From Bacillota bacterium (GTDB lineage Bacteria > Bacillota > Clostridia > Lachnospirales > Lachnospiraceae), in contig JAEYGZ010000046.1 of assembly GCA_023409535.1 (NCBI GenBank), forward strand, positions 124,001 through 188,000: 64,000 bases of DNA, written 5' to 3'. Below are positions 1 through 8,261 of the stretch, in pieces. A program made the position numbers and the translations under genes. Position 1 is the stretch's first letter, and every line of letters starts with the position of its first letter. The notes beneath the pieces were generated by a model, which was given only the letters and a program-made list of their open reading frames with translations, was not told where the DNA came from and made no database searches.

Positions 1-922
1 AGGACGATTGGAGCCCTGCTTGCTCAGATGCCCATCGGCATTATGCTTCCCATGATTTTATTTGTCGGTGAAAATCCGGTAGGCATTTACATTAAGTGCC
101 GGTATTCTGGGAGTTATATCCTTAGTGGCATTCATCCTGTTATTCCGCGGGACCACCGAACGTATAAAAATCACGCAGGAGGAGAGACAGGAGAAGTTCA
201 AGTATATTAAGACCTTTGTATCCTTCTTCAAGAACCGTCCCATGGTAGCATTAACTGTCTCAACAGTGGCTATTTTACTGCTTGGTGCATCTACACAGGT
301 GCTTAACCAGTATGTATTTATTACATACTTCAAACAGCCCAAGCTATTATCCCTGGGCATGGTAATCAGCCTTGCCCCGACCCTTGTATCCATTGCATTC
401 ATTAAGCTCTTTGTGAAGAAGTGGGGTAAGAAAAATATATGCTCCTGGCCTTTCCTCGGCGCAGTTCTGGCGTATTTGCTGCTGCTGGTTATCCCTATGT
501 CTAATCCTTATCTTTGGTTTGGTTTACAGGGAATCGCAGCGCTGTTTACCGGTTTTAATACCATGCTTACCTGGGCATTGGTAGCGGATTGCATTGACTA
601 TCAGGAGTACCAGACGGGACGCCGCGAGGAAGGCTCCATTTATGCAACCTATTCCTTGTTCAGAAAGTTCGCCCAGGGCTTTGGAGCTTCTTTAGTTGCC
701 TTTTTATTGGGCTTTACGGGATATCAGGCAGCTTTGGGGGCAGATCAGCCGGAGGGTATTGCGGGAAATATTAAGATGCTTGCCTGCTTATTGCCTCTCA
801 TCGGAAATGTAATCAGCTTTATCTTCATGACCTATGTATATAACCTTGACAATAAAAAGCTTTTCGAAGTGCAAAAGGCCCTGGGACATGATACCGGTAA
901 AGCAGAGGCACAGGCAGAGTAA
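1..922 (+). CDS. GPH-family sugar/glucuronide:cation symporter, 3' part, with apparent frameshift
   Basis: This is the C-terminal part of a 12-helix major-facilitator-type symporter of the glycoside-pentoside-hexuronide family. Several hydrophobic helices are visible, together with a cytoplasmic segment (RGTTERIK) and a late loop (DCIDYQEYQTGRREEGS) typical of GPH carriers. The gene enters from beyond the window edge. Bases 1-81 read in frame 1 (ending ...VGENPV), while everything from base 83 reads in frame 2 (AFTLSAGILGV...). Frame 1 closes at about 208, and frame 2 has stops at 53 and 80. Removing one G of the GG at 82-83 restores one continuous reading. It sits directly upstream of beta-glucuronidase, so glucuronide uptake is the inferred role. 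It may be a true pseudogene or a sequence error. Confidence 0.8.
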
Positions 923-956
923 TATAACGAAAAAGAACAATAAAGGAGAACAAAAT

Positions 957-2768
957 ATGGCAAATAAATTATTATATCCGAGATTTAGCAAAACAAGAAG
1001 ATTAATTGATATGGACGGGCTGTGGAAATTCAGCTTTGATTATGAGAAGCTGGGGGATAAAGAGCAATGGAACCGGGGACTGCCGGAGTATCAGATGATA
1101 CCTGTTCCTGCAAGCTTTAATGATTTCTTTACGGATAAGGATTCCAAGGAATATACCGGAGATGTCTGGTATGAGACTGAGGTATTCGTACCGGGAGAAT
1201 TTGCGGGACTGGATCTTGATATTCGTTTCGGTTCCGCGACTCATTCTGCAACCGTATTTGTCAACGGTATTGAAATAACCTCACATAAGGGCGGCTTTCT
1301 GCCTTTTAATGCGAATATCAACAAGACTGTAAAATACAATGAATTTAACAAGGTCGTCGTTAAGGTAAATAACGAGCTCAGTTCGACAACGCTTCCGGTG
1401 GGAGAAACCATTACCCTTGCCAATGGCAGGAAGATGTCCAAGCCGTATTTTGACTTCTTTAACTACGCGGGACTTCAGCGGCCGGTGAAGCTTGTAATTA
1501 CACCCAAGGAAAGCATCGTAGATTTTACGGTGAAGCATATACTTGAGGAAGAAGATGCAAGAGTCGAATATACCGTGGAAACCACGGGTGAGAATATGGT
1601 ATCCCTGTCCGTATACGACGAGGAGGGAAACCTGGTGGCAGTTCAGAATGGTAAGGAGAATGCAATTGTAATAAAAAATGCAATGCTGTGGAAGGTTTGC
1701 GATGCTTATCTTTATCAATTTGTTTTCCGGATTATGAACGGGGATGAGGTAATTGATGAGTATGCCGAGGAGATCGGTATCCGTACTGTGCAAGTACAAG
1801 GCAATAAGCTTCTGATTAATAATAAACCGGTATATCTGAAAGGCTTTGGAAAGCATGAGGACAGCGATATCGTAGGACGAGGCTTTCATATCGGGGTAAT
1901 GAAGCGGGATTTCGAGCTGATGAAATGGATCGGTGCAAACTCCTTTCGAACCTCCCACTATCCGTATTCGGAAGAAATCTATCAGATGGCGGATAGAGAA
2001 GGCATTGTAATTATCGATGAGACGCCTGCGGTGGGATTGTTTAACTCCATGATGAATTTTGCGGATGCAAGCAAGGGAGCAGCCATCAAATTCTTTGACC
2101 GGCCTGAGGTTCAGACAGAGACACTGGAGCATCATCTTGAGGTGATACGGGATTACATTCAGAGGGATAAAAATCATGCCAGCGTATGTATCTGGAGCCT
2201 TCTTAATGAACCTGATTCCACCAATGACAGTGCGGTGGGTTACTTTGAGAAGCTGTTTGATTTGGTAAAGGAACTGGATGTGCAAAAAAGACCGAGGACC
2301 TTCGTGAATATCATGATGGCTGTACCGGGACAATGCAAATGTGCATACCTGTGTGATATCCTATGCTTAAATCGTTATTATGGCTGGTATGTTATGGGAG
2401 GATATGAAATATCCAATGCAGAAGAAGGCTTTCAGAAAGAGCTGATGGGCTGGGAAAGTTATCAGAAACCAATTATTATGACCGAATACGGAGCGGATAC
2501 TTATGCAGGAGAACACCGGCTTCCTTCCGTACAATGGTCGGAAGAATATCAGATGGAATATCTGGAGATGCAGCATCGCGTATTTGACAATACTGCCTCT
2601 ATCGTAGGGGAACAGGTCTGGAATTTTGCCGATTTCCAGACCTCGGAAGGAATACTGCGTGTCAACGGTAACAAAAAGGGTATATTTACCAGAGACAGAC
2701 AGCCCAAGGCAGCAGCCTTCTTACTGAAGAAACGATGGACTTCATTGCCGCTGGATTATACAAAATAG
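957..2768 (+). CDS. uidA: Beta-glucuronidase (glycoside hydrolase family 2)
   Basis: Hydrolyses beta-D-glucuronides, releasing glucuronate in the cytoplasm. The 603-residue product has the usual GH2 order: an N-terminal jelly-roll sugar-binding domain, an immunoglobulin-like middle domain and a C-terminal TIM barrel. The acid/base glutamate is in the NEP motif (about Glu418) and the nucleophile in MTEYGAD (about Glu510). The length equals that of E. coli UidA. The ATG at 957 follows AAAGGAG by 7 nt; an in-frame ATG at 834 lies inside the transporter gene and has no ribosome site. It follows the transporter by 34 nt, so the two are probably co-transcribed. With uxuA downstream it forms a glucuronide utilisation set. 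No signal peptide is seen. Confidence 0.93.
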   Translation: MANKLLYPRFSKTRRLIDMDGLWKFSFDYEKLGDKEQWNRGLPEYQMIPVPASFNDFFTDKDSKEYTGDVWYETEVFVPGEFAGLDLDIRFGSATHSATVFVNGIEITSHKGGFLPFNANINKTVKYNEFNKVVVKVNNELSSTTLPVGETITLANGRKMSKPYFDFFNYAGLQRPVKLVITPKESIVDFTVKHILEEEDARVEYTVETTGENMVSLSVYDEEGNLVAVQNGKENAIVIKNAMLWKVCDAYLYQFVFRIMNGDEVIDEYAEEIGIRTVQVQGNKLLINNKPVYLKGFGKHEDSDIVGRGFHIGVMKRDFELMKWIGANSFRTSHYPYSEEIYQMADREGIVIIDETPAVGLFNSMMNFADASKGAAIKFFDRPEVQTETLEHHLEVIRDYIQRDKNHASVCIWSLLNEPDSTNDSAVGYFEKLFDLVKELDVQKRPRTFVNIMMAVPGQCKCAYLCDILCLNRYYGWYVMGGYEISNAEEGFQKELMGWESYQKPIIMTEYGADTYAGEHRLPSVQWSEEYQMEYLEMQHRVFDNTASIVGEQVWNFADFQTSEGILRVNGNKKGIFTRDRQPKAAAFLLKKRWTSLPLDYTK

Positions 2769-2826
2769 TCGCATACTTCTGCCTGGCTGAAGAATTATTG
2801 AGACATTGCAAACTGCAATCAAAATC

Positions 2827-2867
2827 GGCTCTGCTTCCATGAAGTAATATTTCATGGAAGCAGAGCC
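2827..2867. terminator. Bidirectional hairpin terminator between uidA and the AraC gene
   Basis: A perfect 17-bp stem (2827-2843 with 2851-2867) with a 7-nt loop separates two convergent genes. It overlaps the stop codon of the minus-strand regulator. The minus side is followed by T-rich sequence (GATTTTGATT). Confidence 0.75.
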
Positions 2868-3766
2868 TCAGTTATTACAGGATGAGTTTCTTCCGAAGGA
2901 GCATCCCCGCGCTTCATCAGTTCATAAAATTGCTTCGGGGTCATTCCGTATTCCTTCTTAAAGGCTTTGAAAAAGTTTGAATAGCCGCCGAAGCCGGCCC
3001 GTTCATAAACAATATTAATGGGCAGGCCGTTAAGAATAAATTCCTTGGCAAGGATTAATTTTTTCTGTACGATAAATTTGTGAATTGTTGTACCGGAATG
3101 CTTTTTAAATTCTCGCAGAAGATGATACTTACTGATATAAAACTGCTCCGACAGCATATCGATACTGATTTCCTCTTCCAGGTGGCTGTTGATATAGGAG
3201 ATGATCTCATCAATCAGATTGCTTTTCTTTATTTCAATGGTTAATTTCGTTTCACCTTGAAACAGCAGGGTATTTAAAAACACAAACAGTTCAATCAAAT
3301 ATGCTTTATAAAGCAGCTCTTGTCCAAATCCCTTATAATTCTCAAGACTGAGCAGCTTATTCATAATGGCTCTCACATTTTGCTGCGCTTCATAGTCGGA
3401 ACGTATGACATTCTTTTTATCTGCATCCTCAAAGCAGCGCTTCAAATCAGTAGATGCGGTTGATAGACTGTCCAGATATACTCTGTTAATCCAGAGTACA
3501 ATACGCTCATAAGGCTTGTCCGTATGGTTTATTATCGGCTGGTGCAGTTCTTTGGAGTTGATTAATATAATATCTCCGGGCATTAAGGAATAGCTCTTTC
3601 CCTCAATGATATAAGTCACATCCCCGGATAAAAACAAATAGCACTCATAAAAATCATGATGATGAAGGCTGACCTTATCGAGCTTTGTATCAGAAAAATG
3701 AAATATTTCATATTCATTGGTCAGCATGCTTTGTCTGGTTTGATAAGGGTGTATTTTCTTAATCAT
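2852..3766 (-). CDS. AraC-family transcriptional regulator with cupin sensor domain
   Basis: A 304-residue regulator. The N-terminal part (about 20-130) looks like an AraC-type cupin (HHHDFYECYLF, then MPGDIILI), which normally binds a sugar. The C-terminal 100 residues carry two helix-turn-helix units, with the family signature around FGGYSNFFKAFKKEYGMTP. The chosen ATG at 3766 has TGAGGT 6 nt before it; an upstream in-frame ATG at 3823 lacks such a site. It is divergent from uxuA and convergent with uidA. Regulation of the glucuronide/mannonate genes is therefore inferred. Candidate binding sites lie in the intergenic region (3822-3850). Confidence 0.88.
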   Translation of the reverse strand: MIKKIHPYQTRQSMLTNEYEIFHFSDTKLDKVSLHHHDFYECYLFLSGDVTYIIEGKSYSLMPGDIILINSKELHQPIINHTDKPYERIVLWINRVYLDSLSTASTDLKRCFEDADKKNVIRSDYEAQQNVRAIMNKLLSLENYKGFGQELLYKAYLIELFVFLNTLLFQGETKLTIEIKKSNLIDEIISYINSHLEEEISIDMLSEQFYISKYHLLREFKKHSGTTIHKFIVQKKLILAKEFILNGLPINIVYERAGFGGYSNFFKAFKKEYGMTPKQFYELMKRGDAPSEETHPVITEALLP

Positions 3767-3821
3767 AGATACCTCAATCATATTCTTAATGAAAATAAAG
3801 GCTTGATATATAAATTTTATC

Positions 3822-3886
3822 ACAGCAATTTTTGCAAGTCAAACAGCAATCAATACATTGTTGCACAGGGGGGATAATGATATAAT
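3822..3886 (+). promoter_or_regulatory. uxuA promoter with ACAGCAAT direct repeats (putative AraC sites)
   Basis: TTGTTG at 3858-3863 and TATAAT at 3881-3886 are separated by 17 nt and precede uxuA. Upstream, the octamer ACAGCAAT occurs at 3822-3829 and again at 3843-3850, exactly 21 bp (two helical turns) apart. That is the geometry expected for an AraC-type activator bound on one face of DNA next to the -35 box. Site function is inferred. Confidence 0.55.
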
Positions 3887-3971
3887 GAAATATATTTAGT
3901 TATATAAAGTATATTAACATGGACAAGCTATGATTAATCTGGCATAGCGGTTCAATATGGAGGTAAAAACT

Positions 3972-5021
3972 ATGAAAATGTCGTTTCGCTGGTATGGGAA
4001 GGATGATCCGGTTAAGATAGGGTATATCCGTCAGATTCCCAATATGTACAGTATCGTAACTGCAATTTACGATGTACCTGTGGGAGAAAAGTGGAGTATG
4101 GACAGTATCCTTCAGCTTAAGAAGGAAGTGGAAGATGCCGGACTTAAATTCGATGTCATTGAAAGCGTTCCTGTTCATGAGGATATCAAGCTTGGACTTC
4201 CTACAAGACAAAAGTATATTGATAATTACAAGGAGAATATTCGAAATCTGGCTAAGGCCGGTGTAAAGGTGATCTGCTATAACTTTATGCCTGTATTTGA
4301 CTGGACCCGCACACAGCTGGATAAGGAACTTGCGGACGGCTCAACAGCTCTGGTATATTATAAGGAACAGTTGGAGAAGATGGATCCCTTAAAGGGAGAG
4401 CTTTCCCTGCCGGGTTGGGACGCAAGCTATACCAAGGACCGGCTTGCGGATATTTTTGCAAAGTACGCGAAGGTGGATGAAGAGGTTCTTTGGGCAAATC
4501 TTGAGTATTTCTTAAAAGAGATTATCCCGGTAGCAGAGGAATGTGATGTCAGAATGGCAATCCATCCCGACGACCCGCCGTATCCGATCTTTGGATTACC
4601 GAGAATTATCACCAATGAGAAGAATTTAGACCGCTTCTTAAAGCTGGTTGACAGTGAATATAACGGACTGACCTTCTGTACCGGCTCTCTTGGCAGCGCA
4701 CATTTTAACGATATCGTGAAAATGGTGGATAAATATTCGGCTATGGGAAGAATTCATTTCATGCATATCAGAAATGTGAAGCTGCTGGAGGACGGAAGCT
4801 TTGAAGAGAGCGCACATTTTTCACCCTGCGGCTCCATGGATATCGTAGCCATTGTAAAGGCACTTCATAAGAACCATTACCAGGGCTATGTCCGTCCCGA
4901 CCACGGAAGAATGATCTGGGGAGAGACCGGCAGACCCGGCTATGGTTTATATGACCGTGCGCTGGGTGCCATGTATCTGACCGGTATCTGGGAAACCCTT
5001 GAGAAGACAAGTAAGCAGTAA
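3972..5021 (+). CDS. uxuA: Mannonate dehydratase
   Basis: Converts D-mannonate to 2-keto-3-deoxygluconate in the hexuronate branch that takes glucuronate to the KDG pathway. The 349-residue product begins MKMSFRWYGKDDPVK and carries family hallmarks: HPDDPP near residue 198, LTFCTGSLG, FMHIRNV and RPDHGRMIWGE near 311. The ATG at 3972 is chosen because the GGAGGT lies inside the region that would be coding if the ATG at 3957 were used. It is divergent from the AraC gene and preceded by a recognisable promoter. It follows the logic of the uidA cluster, although uxuB, uxaC, kdgK and kdgA are not in this window. Confidence 0.93.
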   Translation: MKMSFRWYGKDDPVKIGYIRQIPNMYSIVTAIYDVPVGEKWSMDSILQLKKEVEDAGLKFDVIESVPVHEDIKLGLPTRQKYIDNYKENIRNLAKAGVKVICYNFMPVFDWTRTQLDKELADGSTALVYYKEQLEKMDPLKGELSLPGWDASYTKDRLADIFAKYAKVDEEVLWANLEYFLKEIIPVAEECDVRMAIHPDDPPYPIFGLPRIITNEKNLDRFLKLVDSEYNGLTFCTGSLGSAHFNDIVKMVDKYSAMGRIHFMHIRNVKLLEDGSFEESAHFSPCGSMDIVAIVKALHKNHYQGYVRPDHGRMIWGETGRPGYGLYDRALGAMYLTGIWETLEKTSKQ

Positions 5022-5063
5022 TTGTATTTAATATTCGTATTTAACAAAAGCAATTTCTATATC

Positions 5064-5122
5064 AAAGAGCTGTCCTACGACTCGCAGCCTGATCAGGGGT
5101 GCAGTGCAAGGGACAGCTCTTT
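5064..5122. terminator. Hairpin terminator after uxuA, probably shared with luxS
   Basis: A 12-bp stem (AAAGAGCTGTCC at 5064-5075 with its complement at 5111-5122) lies between the convergent uxuA and luxS genes. The loop is about 35 nt. A run TTTAAATT follows on the plus side and TTTGATAT on the minus side. Confidence 0.6.
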
Positions 5123-5206
5123 AAATTCGATATTGGACGTAAAACTGCAGTGCTTAAACGGAATATAACGAACCATGTCATGCGGATTACGATGGGAATA
5201 TAAACA

Positions 5207-5689
5207 TTATCCAACCGGATAATACAGATTATCCTCGGTAATTTGATAAAGAACCTCATCCAGAAAGCGCTTTGCATAATGCTTTGCCATATCAAGATTC
5301 ATGTCGGAATAATTGCCGCAGTTTTCCGGTGTGGCACCAGGGATATCCCCGTTAAAATCCCGGATAAACTCATAGGTTTGGAGAATCAGAGGAAGGATAT
5401 CAGAGGAGGAATAATCTCCCCCCAGCAACAGATAGAAACCGGTGCGGCAGCCCATAGGGCCGAAATACACCACCTTTTCTGCATATTCCGGATGATTGCG
5501 AAGAAAGGTTGCACCCAGATGTTCTATGGTATGAACCTCTCCGGTAAGCATAACCGGTTCAAAGTTTGGACGGGTCATTCGAATATCAAATGTTGTTATG
5601 ATCTCACTGCCGATTTTGTCCTTTCTGGAGACATATATACCCGGAAGCAATCTCATATGATCAATTGTAAAGCTGGCAATCTGCTTCAT
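5207..5689 (-). CDS. luxS: S-ribosylhomocysteine lyase (autoinducer-2 synthase)
   Basis: Cleaves S-ribosylhomocysteine to homocysteine and DPD, the precursor of autoinducer-2, as part of methyl-cycle detoxification. The 160-residue protein has the metal-binding HTIEH motif (His53, Glu56, His57), the PMGCRTGFYL segment with catalytic Cys81, and the third metal ligand in CGNY (Cys124). The ATG at 5689 has GGAAAGGA upstream and gives the normal family length; upstream in-frame starts would add 24 unrelated residues. It is monocistronic and convergent with uxuA. The next gene downstream on the map is an Agr-like regulator pair, but nothing shows that it senses AI-2. Confidence 0.95.
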   Translation of the reverse strand: MKQIASFTIDHMRLLPGIYVSRKDKIGSEIITTFDIRMTRPNFEPVMLTGEVHTIEHLGATFLRNHPEYAEKVVYFGPMGCRTGFYLLLGGDYSSSDILPLILQTYEFIRDFNGDIPGATPENCGNYSDMNLDMAKHYAKRFLDEVLYQITEDNLYYPVG

Positions 5690-5822
5690 TTTAAAACATC
5701 CTTTCCAAATCATTATCAATTTATAAAAGTATAACACAAAAGCTTCTTCTTGTGGACTCAAATTTTTGACAGGACCGCCTCATCAGAAAGCAGTAATATT
5801 CGTTGTGTTTTCATGTAATAAC

Positions 5823-5851
5823 TTGACGAAATATGAGGGGGTTGGTATTAT
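5823..5851 (+). promoter_or_regulatory. Promoter of the LytTR regulator/kinase pair
   Basis: TTGACG (5823-5828) and TATTAT (5846-5851) with a 17-nt spacer, 52 nt before the preferred start codon of the LytTR regulator gene. Confidence 0.5.
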
Positions 5852-5903
5852 GGTAATATAATATAAATGGTACGTATTGACTATATGGAAGCGGGGAAAA
5901 ACG

Positions 5904-6602
5904 GTGTTAATCGGTATATGCGATGATGAGGTTATCATCAGAGACGAGCTGCAAAGATTGTGTGAAAAATTCATTGCTTCGAATTTGACTTCGATAGAGA
6001 CGATTTATTTTGCAAGCGGCGAAGAAGTACTGGCCTGTAAGCGATCGGTTGATATACTCTTTTTGGACATACAGATGAAGGGAATCAATGGCATGCAGAC
6101 GGCAAAAAAAATCCGTGAGAAGGATGACAGCATGATTATCATCTTTTTGACAGGCTTCCGTAATTATATTCAGGAGGGGTATCGTGTCAGAGCCTTTCGA
6201 TATCTTCTAAAACCCATTACGGAAAAGGAATTTATGGGAACTTTGATGGATGCCATGAATGATTTAACGAGGAACTATAAGGTAATCCTGGGCAGCAGCG
6301 GAGAGACTCTCTTTGTAAAATTGAAGGATATCCTGTATGTGGAGTATGTCGGAAGAGTCACGGTAGTCCGCACGAAGCGGGGGTCCTATGAGACGAGAAT
6401 ACCGGTCAAAGAATGGGAGGGTATTCTGGATAATGGGGATTTTTTTCGGGTCCATAAAGCATATATCGTAAATCTTGCTTATATTGATGAGATTGGCAGG
6501 GATATCTTGCTTGAGAATGGGGAAAAGGTGGAAGTTGCGATCAGACAGATTGGTAAACTTAAGAAGGCTTGCAATATATACAGAAGAAGAAATGCAAGAT
6601 AA
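5904..6602 (+). CDS. LytTR-family response regulator (AgrA/ComE-like)
   Basis: A 232-residue cytoplasmic regulator. Residues 1-120 form a receiver domain (acidic pocket ICDDE; phospho-acceptor Asp55 in LFLDIQMKG). Residues 135-230 form a LytTR DNA-binding domain (ILYVEYVGR, FFRVHKAYIVNL). Such proteins activate genes from promoters with LytTR direct repeats after phosphorylation by a GHKL kinase. I take the GTG at 5904, which follows GCGGGG; a TTG at 5877 in the same frame would add nine residues before a normal family N-terminus. The kinase gene begins 14 nt downstream. No agrB or agrD homologue is next to it, so the signal is unknown. Confidence 0.88.
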   Translation: MLIGICDDEVIIRDELQRLCEKFIASNLTSIETIYFASGEEVLACKRSVDILFLDIQMKGINGMQTAKKIREKDDSMIIIFLTGFRNYIQEGYRVRAFRYLLKPITEKEFMGTLMDAMNDLTRNYKVILGSSGETLFVKLKDILYVEYVGRVTVVRTKRGSYETRIPVKEWEGILDNGDFFRVHKAYIVNLAYIDEIGRDILLENGEKVEVAIRQIGKLKKACNIYRRRNAR

Positions 6603-6616
6603 GGAGAAGTTGTACA

Positions 6617-7936
6617 ATGAGTAATCTTGTGATCATATCTTATGTTTATATCTCTGATTTAATAAAAATACTTTTACTTATATGGGGTATCCTTAATTTT
6701 ACTTTTGTAAAGAAAAAGGCGATTTATATCACAATAGGTATCTGCATCGCTATTCTGCTGCCGTGCCTGGCTTTCCAATATTTATCCCATACCAATACAG
6801 TTCTGATGATTTCCGCAATCATGGTAATTGCTACTACCTGTGCGATATTTCAGGGAAAGCTATACCGGATACTTGCCAATGCGCTTTTAGCTTATATCGT
6901 GGTCTTTCTTCTGGACGGGATCGCCGTAGCGGCGGTTACCATGATCTATAATTCTACCCTGTGGAAGCTTGATGATTCAATTTTTAATAATTTAATCATT
7001 AATTCCATTAACCTTCCAACCATTGGACTTCTGGTTGTTATCATACGACATATTCGCAAATCAAAAATAACAATGCATATATCAAAGAGAATCTATGCAT
7101 TGTTAATTACCGGTGCCGGTACAGGGTCCTTTGTGTTGTGCGGACTTATGGTGCGGCAATTAAATGGTACCTCGGACCTGGCCAGAAGGATCATCATCAT
7201 TGTTCTCATAGTGGTTGTAATCGCATATTGTGCCGCATGTGTTATGATGATTGCAATTTCTGAATCAAGGGATAACTACCGGACGCTTTCCCTGATCAAT
7301 CAAAGTGTGATAGAAGCACAGCAGAAATACTATATGCTGGTGAATGAAAAGCAGCAGGAAATACGAAGCATCCGCCATGATATTAAGAATCATATCGCAT
7401 GTATCAATACATTATATCGTTCCGGGAAGTATACGGAATTAGAAGGATATCTGGAGCAGATGGAGGATGAGATTAGCAGCTCACGGGAGTTATTTTCGAC
7501 CGGAAACGATATTGTGGATGCGATATTAAATGATGCCTACGGTAAGTATAAGAAGGAGCGTATTGAAATAGACCTGACAGGAGGTTTTCCGGAGGTGCTT
7601 CATATCAATTCTCTGGATTTATGTGTTATTATTGCGAATACGGTGAGCAATGCTGTGGAAGCCATCCTGCGCATGAAGCGGCCGGAGGAGGAAGTCAGCA
7701 GAATAGAGATTAAAATCACCAGCTTTAAGGAAGATATCTATATTGATGTGAGTAATCCGGTTGATCATGAAATCATCATAAAATCGGGAGAATTTGTTAC
7801 CTCAAAGGAGGATAAAACCCTCCATGGCTTCGGGATCAGGAATGTCAGGCAGAGGGTTGAAAAGTATCATGGAACGGTAAATTACCGATACGAAAACGGG
7901 TATTTTTTTGCTGAAATAAATATAAAAAATAAGTGA
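6617..7936 (+). CDS. GHKL-type sensor histidine kinase (AgrC/ComD-like)
   Basis: A 439-residue membrane kinase. About six hydrophobic segments occupy residues 1-215, followed by a short coiled linker, a phospho-acceptor region (RSIRHDIKNH) and a GHKL ATPase domain (N-box SNAVEAI, G-box around HGFGIRNV). This is the AgrC/ComD layout, used to sense peptides at the membrane. The ATG at 6617 lies 11 nt after AAGGAG, which overlaps the stop of the preceding regulator. The two genes therefore form a two-component pair in one transcript. A strong terminator follows at 8001-8042. The 18-codon ORF just after that is a candidate partner peptide, which is inference only. Confidence 0.87.
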   Translation: MSNLVIISYVYISDLIKILLLIWGILNFTFVKKKAIYITIGICIAILLPCLAFQYLSHTNTVLMISAIMVIATTCAIFQGKLYRILANALLAYIVVFLLDGIAVAAVTMIYNSTLWKLDDSIFNNLIINSINLPTIGLLVVIIRHIRKSKITMHISKRIYALLITGAGTGSFVLCGLMVRQLNGTSDLARRIIIIVLIVVVIAYCAACVMMIAISESRDNYRTLSLINQSVIEAQQKYYMLVNEKQQEIRSIRHDIKNHIACINTLYRSGKYTELEGYLEQMEDEISSSRELFSTGNDIVDAILNDAYGKYKKERIEIDLTGGFPEVLHINSLDLCVIIANTVSNAVEAILRMKRPEEEVSRIEIKITSFKEDIYIDVSNPVDHEIIIKSGEFVTSKEDKTLHGFGIRNVRQRVEKYHGTVNYRYENGYFFAEINIKNK

Positions 7937-8000
7937 TAAAATAGGTTGAATCGACGTTTGCGCACGAATAAACGACGTTCATGTCGAGTGCCATTGTAGG

Positions 8001-8042
8001 GGACTATGTTTACATGCTATAAGAAGCTTGTAAACATAGTCC
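8001..8042 (+). terminator. Rho-independent terminator after the GHKL kinase gene
   Basis: A perfect 14-bp stem (GGACTATGTTTACA at 8001-8014 with its complement at 8029-8042) and a 14-nt loop, followed by TTTTCT. It lies 25 nt before the start of a tiny ORF with a strong ribosome site, so it could also act as an attenuator. Confidence 0.85.
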
Positions 8043-8067
8043 TTTTCTCGTAAAGGGGGGAGATACA

Positions 8068-8124
8068 ATGGTAGCAGTATTAAGCTTCAACTTATATGCG
8101 CTGATATCCTGGATCTTCCGCTAA
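8068..8124 (+). CDS. Tiny hydrophobic peptide ORF (18 aa), uncharacterised
   Basis: ATG at 8068 preceded by AAAGGGGGGAG, one of the strongest ribosome sites in this region, then 18 sense codons and TAA. The peptide is MVAVLSFNLYALISWIFR, almost entirely hydrophobic with one C-terminal arginine and no cysteine. It lies between the terminator of the LytTR/GHKL genes and a second hairpin at 8191-8223, in a stretch (7937-8261) that otherwise has no gene. A signal peptide for the kinase, a membrane-active peptide or a leader peptide are all possible. It is not an AgrD-type precursor, because it is too short and lacks the conserved cysteine and charged tail. Confidence 0.45.
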   Translation: MVAVLSFNLYALISWIFR

Positions 8125-8175
8125 ATGTTTCACTTTGAAAGTATCTATTGGGGAATAAATACTTTGCCGAACTAA
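8125..8175 (+). CDS. Second tiny ORF (16 aa) abutting the first, doubtful
   Basis: ATG at 8125 follows the TAA of the 18-codon ORF without a gap, so translation could couple by re-initiation. It encodes MFHFESIYWGINTLPN and has no ribosome site of its own. It may be chance; comparison with related genomes would decide. Confidence 0.2.
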   Translation: MFHFESIYWGINTLPN

Positions 8176-8190
8176 TTGCTACACTCACAT

Positions 8191-8223
8191 AGAATGCTTG
8201 GACGTAACCGGTCCAGGCATTCT
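8191..8223. terminator. Hairpin before the FtsX-like gene
   Basis: A 13-bp stem with one G-T pair (AGAATGCTTGGAC at 8191-8203 with GTCCAGGCATTCT at 8211-8223) and a 7-nt loop. No T-run follows, so it may be a processing or attenuation structure rather than a full terminator. Together with the terminator at 8001-8042 it brackets the tiny ORFs. The rest of 7937-8261 shows nothing recognisable. Confidence 0.45.
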
Positions 8224-8261
8224 GTGCCTGAGGACATCATAAGGAACATAAACAGAGGTGT

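Noticed and set aside
1281..2333. 350-codon open frame opposite the beta-glucuronidase
   Set aside because: Antisense to a clearly functional enzyme gene with intact active site; no RBS and composition typical of an antisense shadow.
5243..5734. 163-codon open frame opposite luxS
   Set aside because: luxS on the other strand has all metal ligands; this frame is its shadow.
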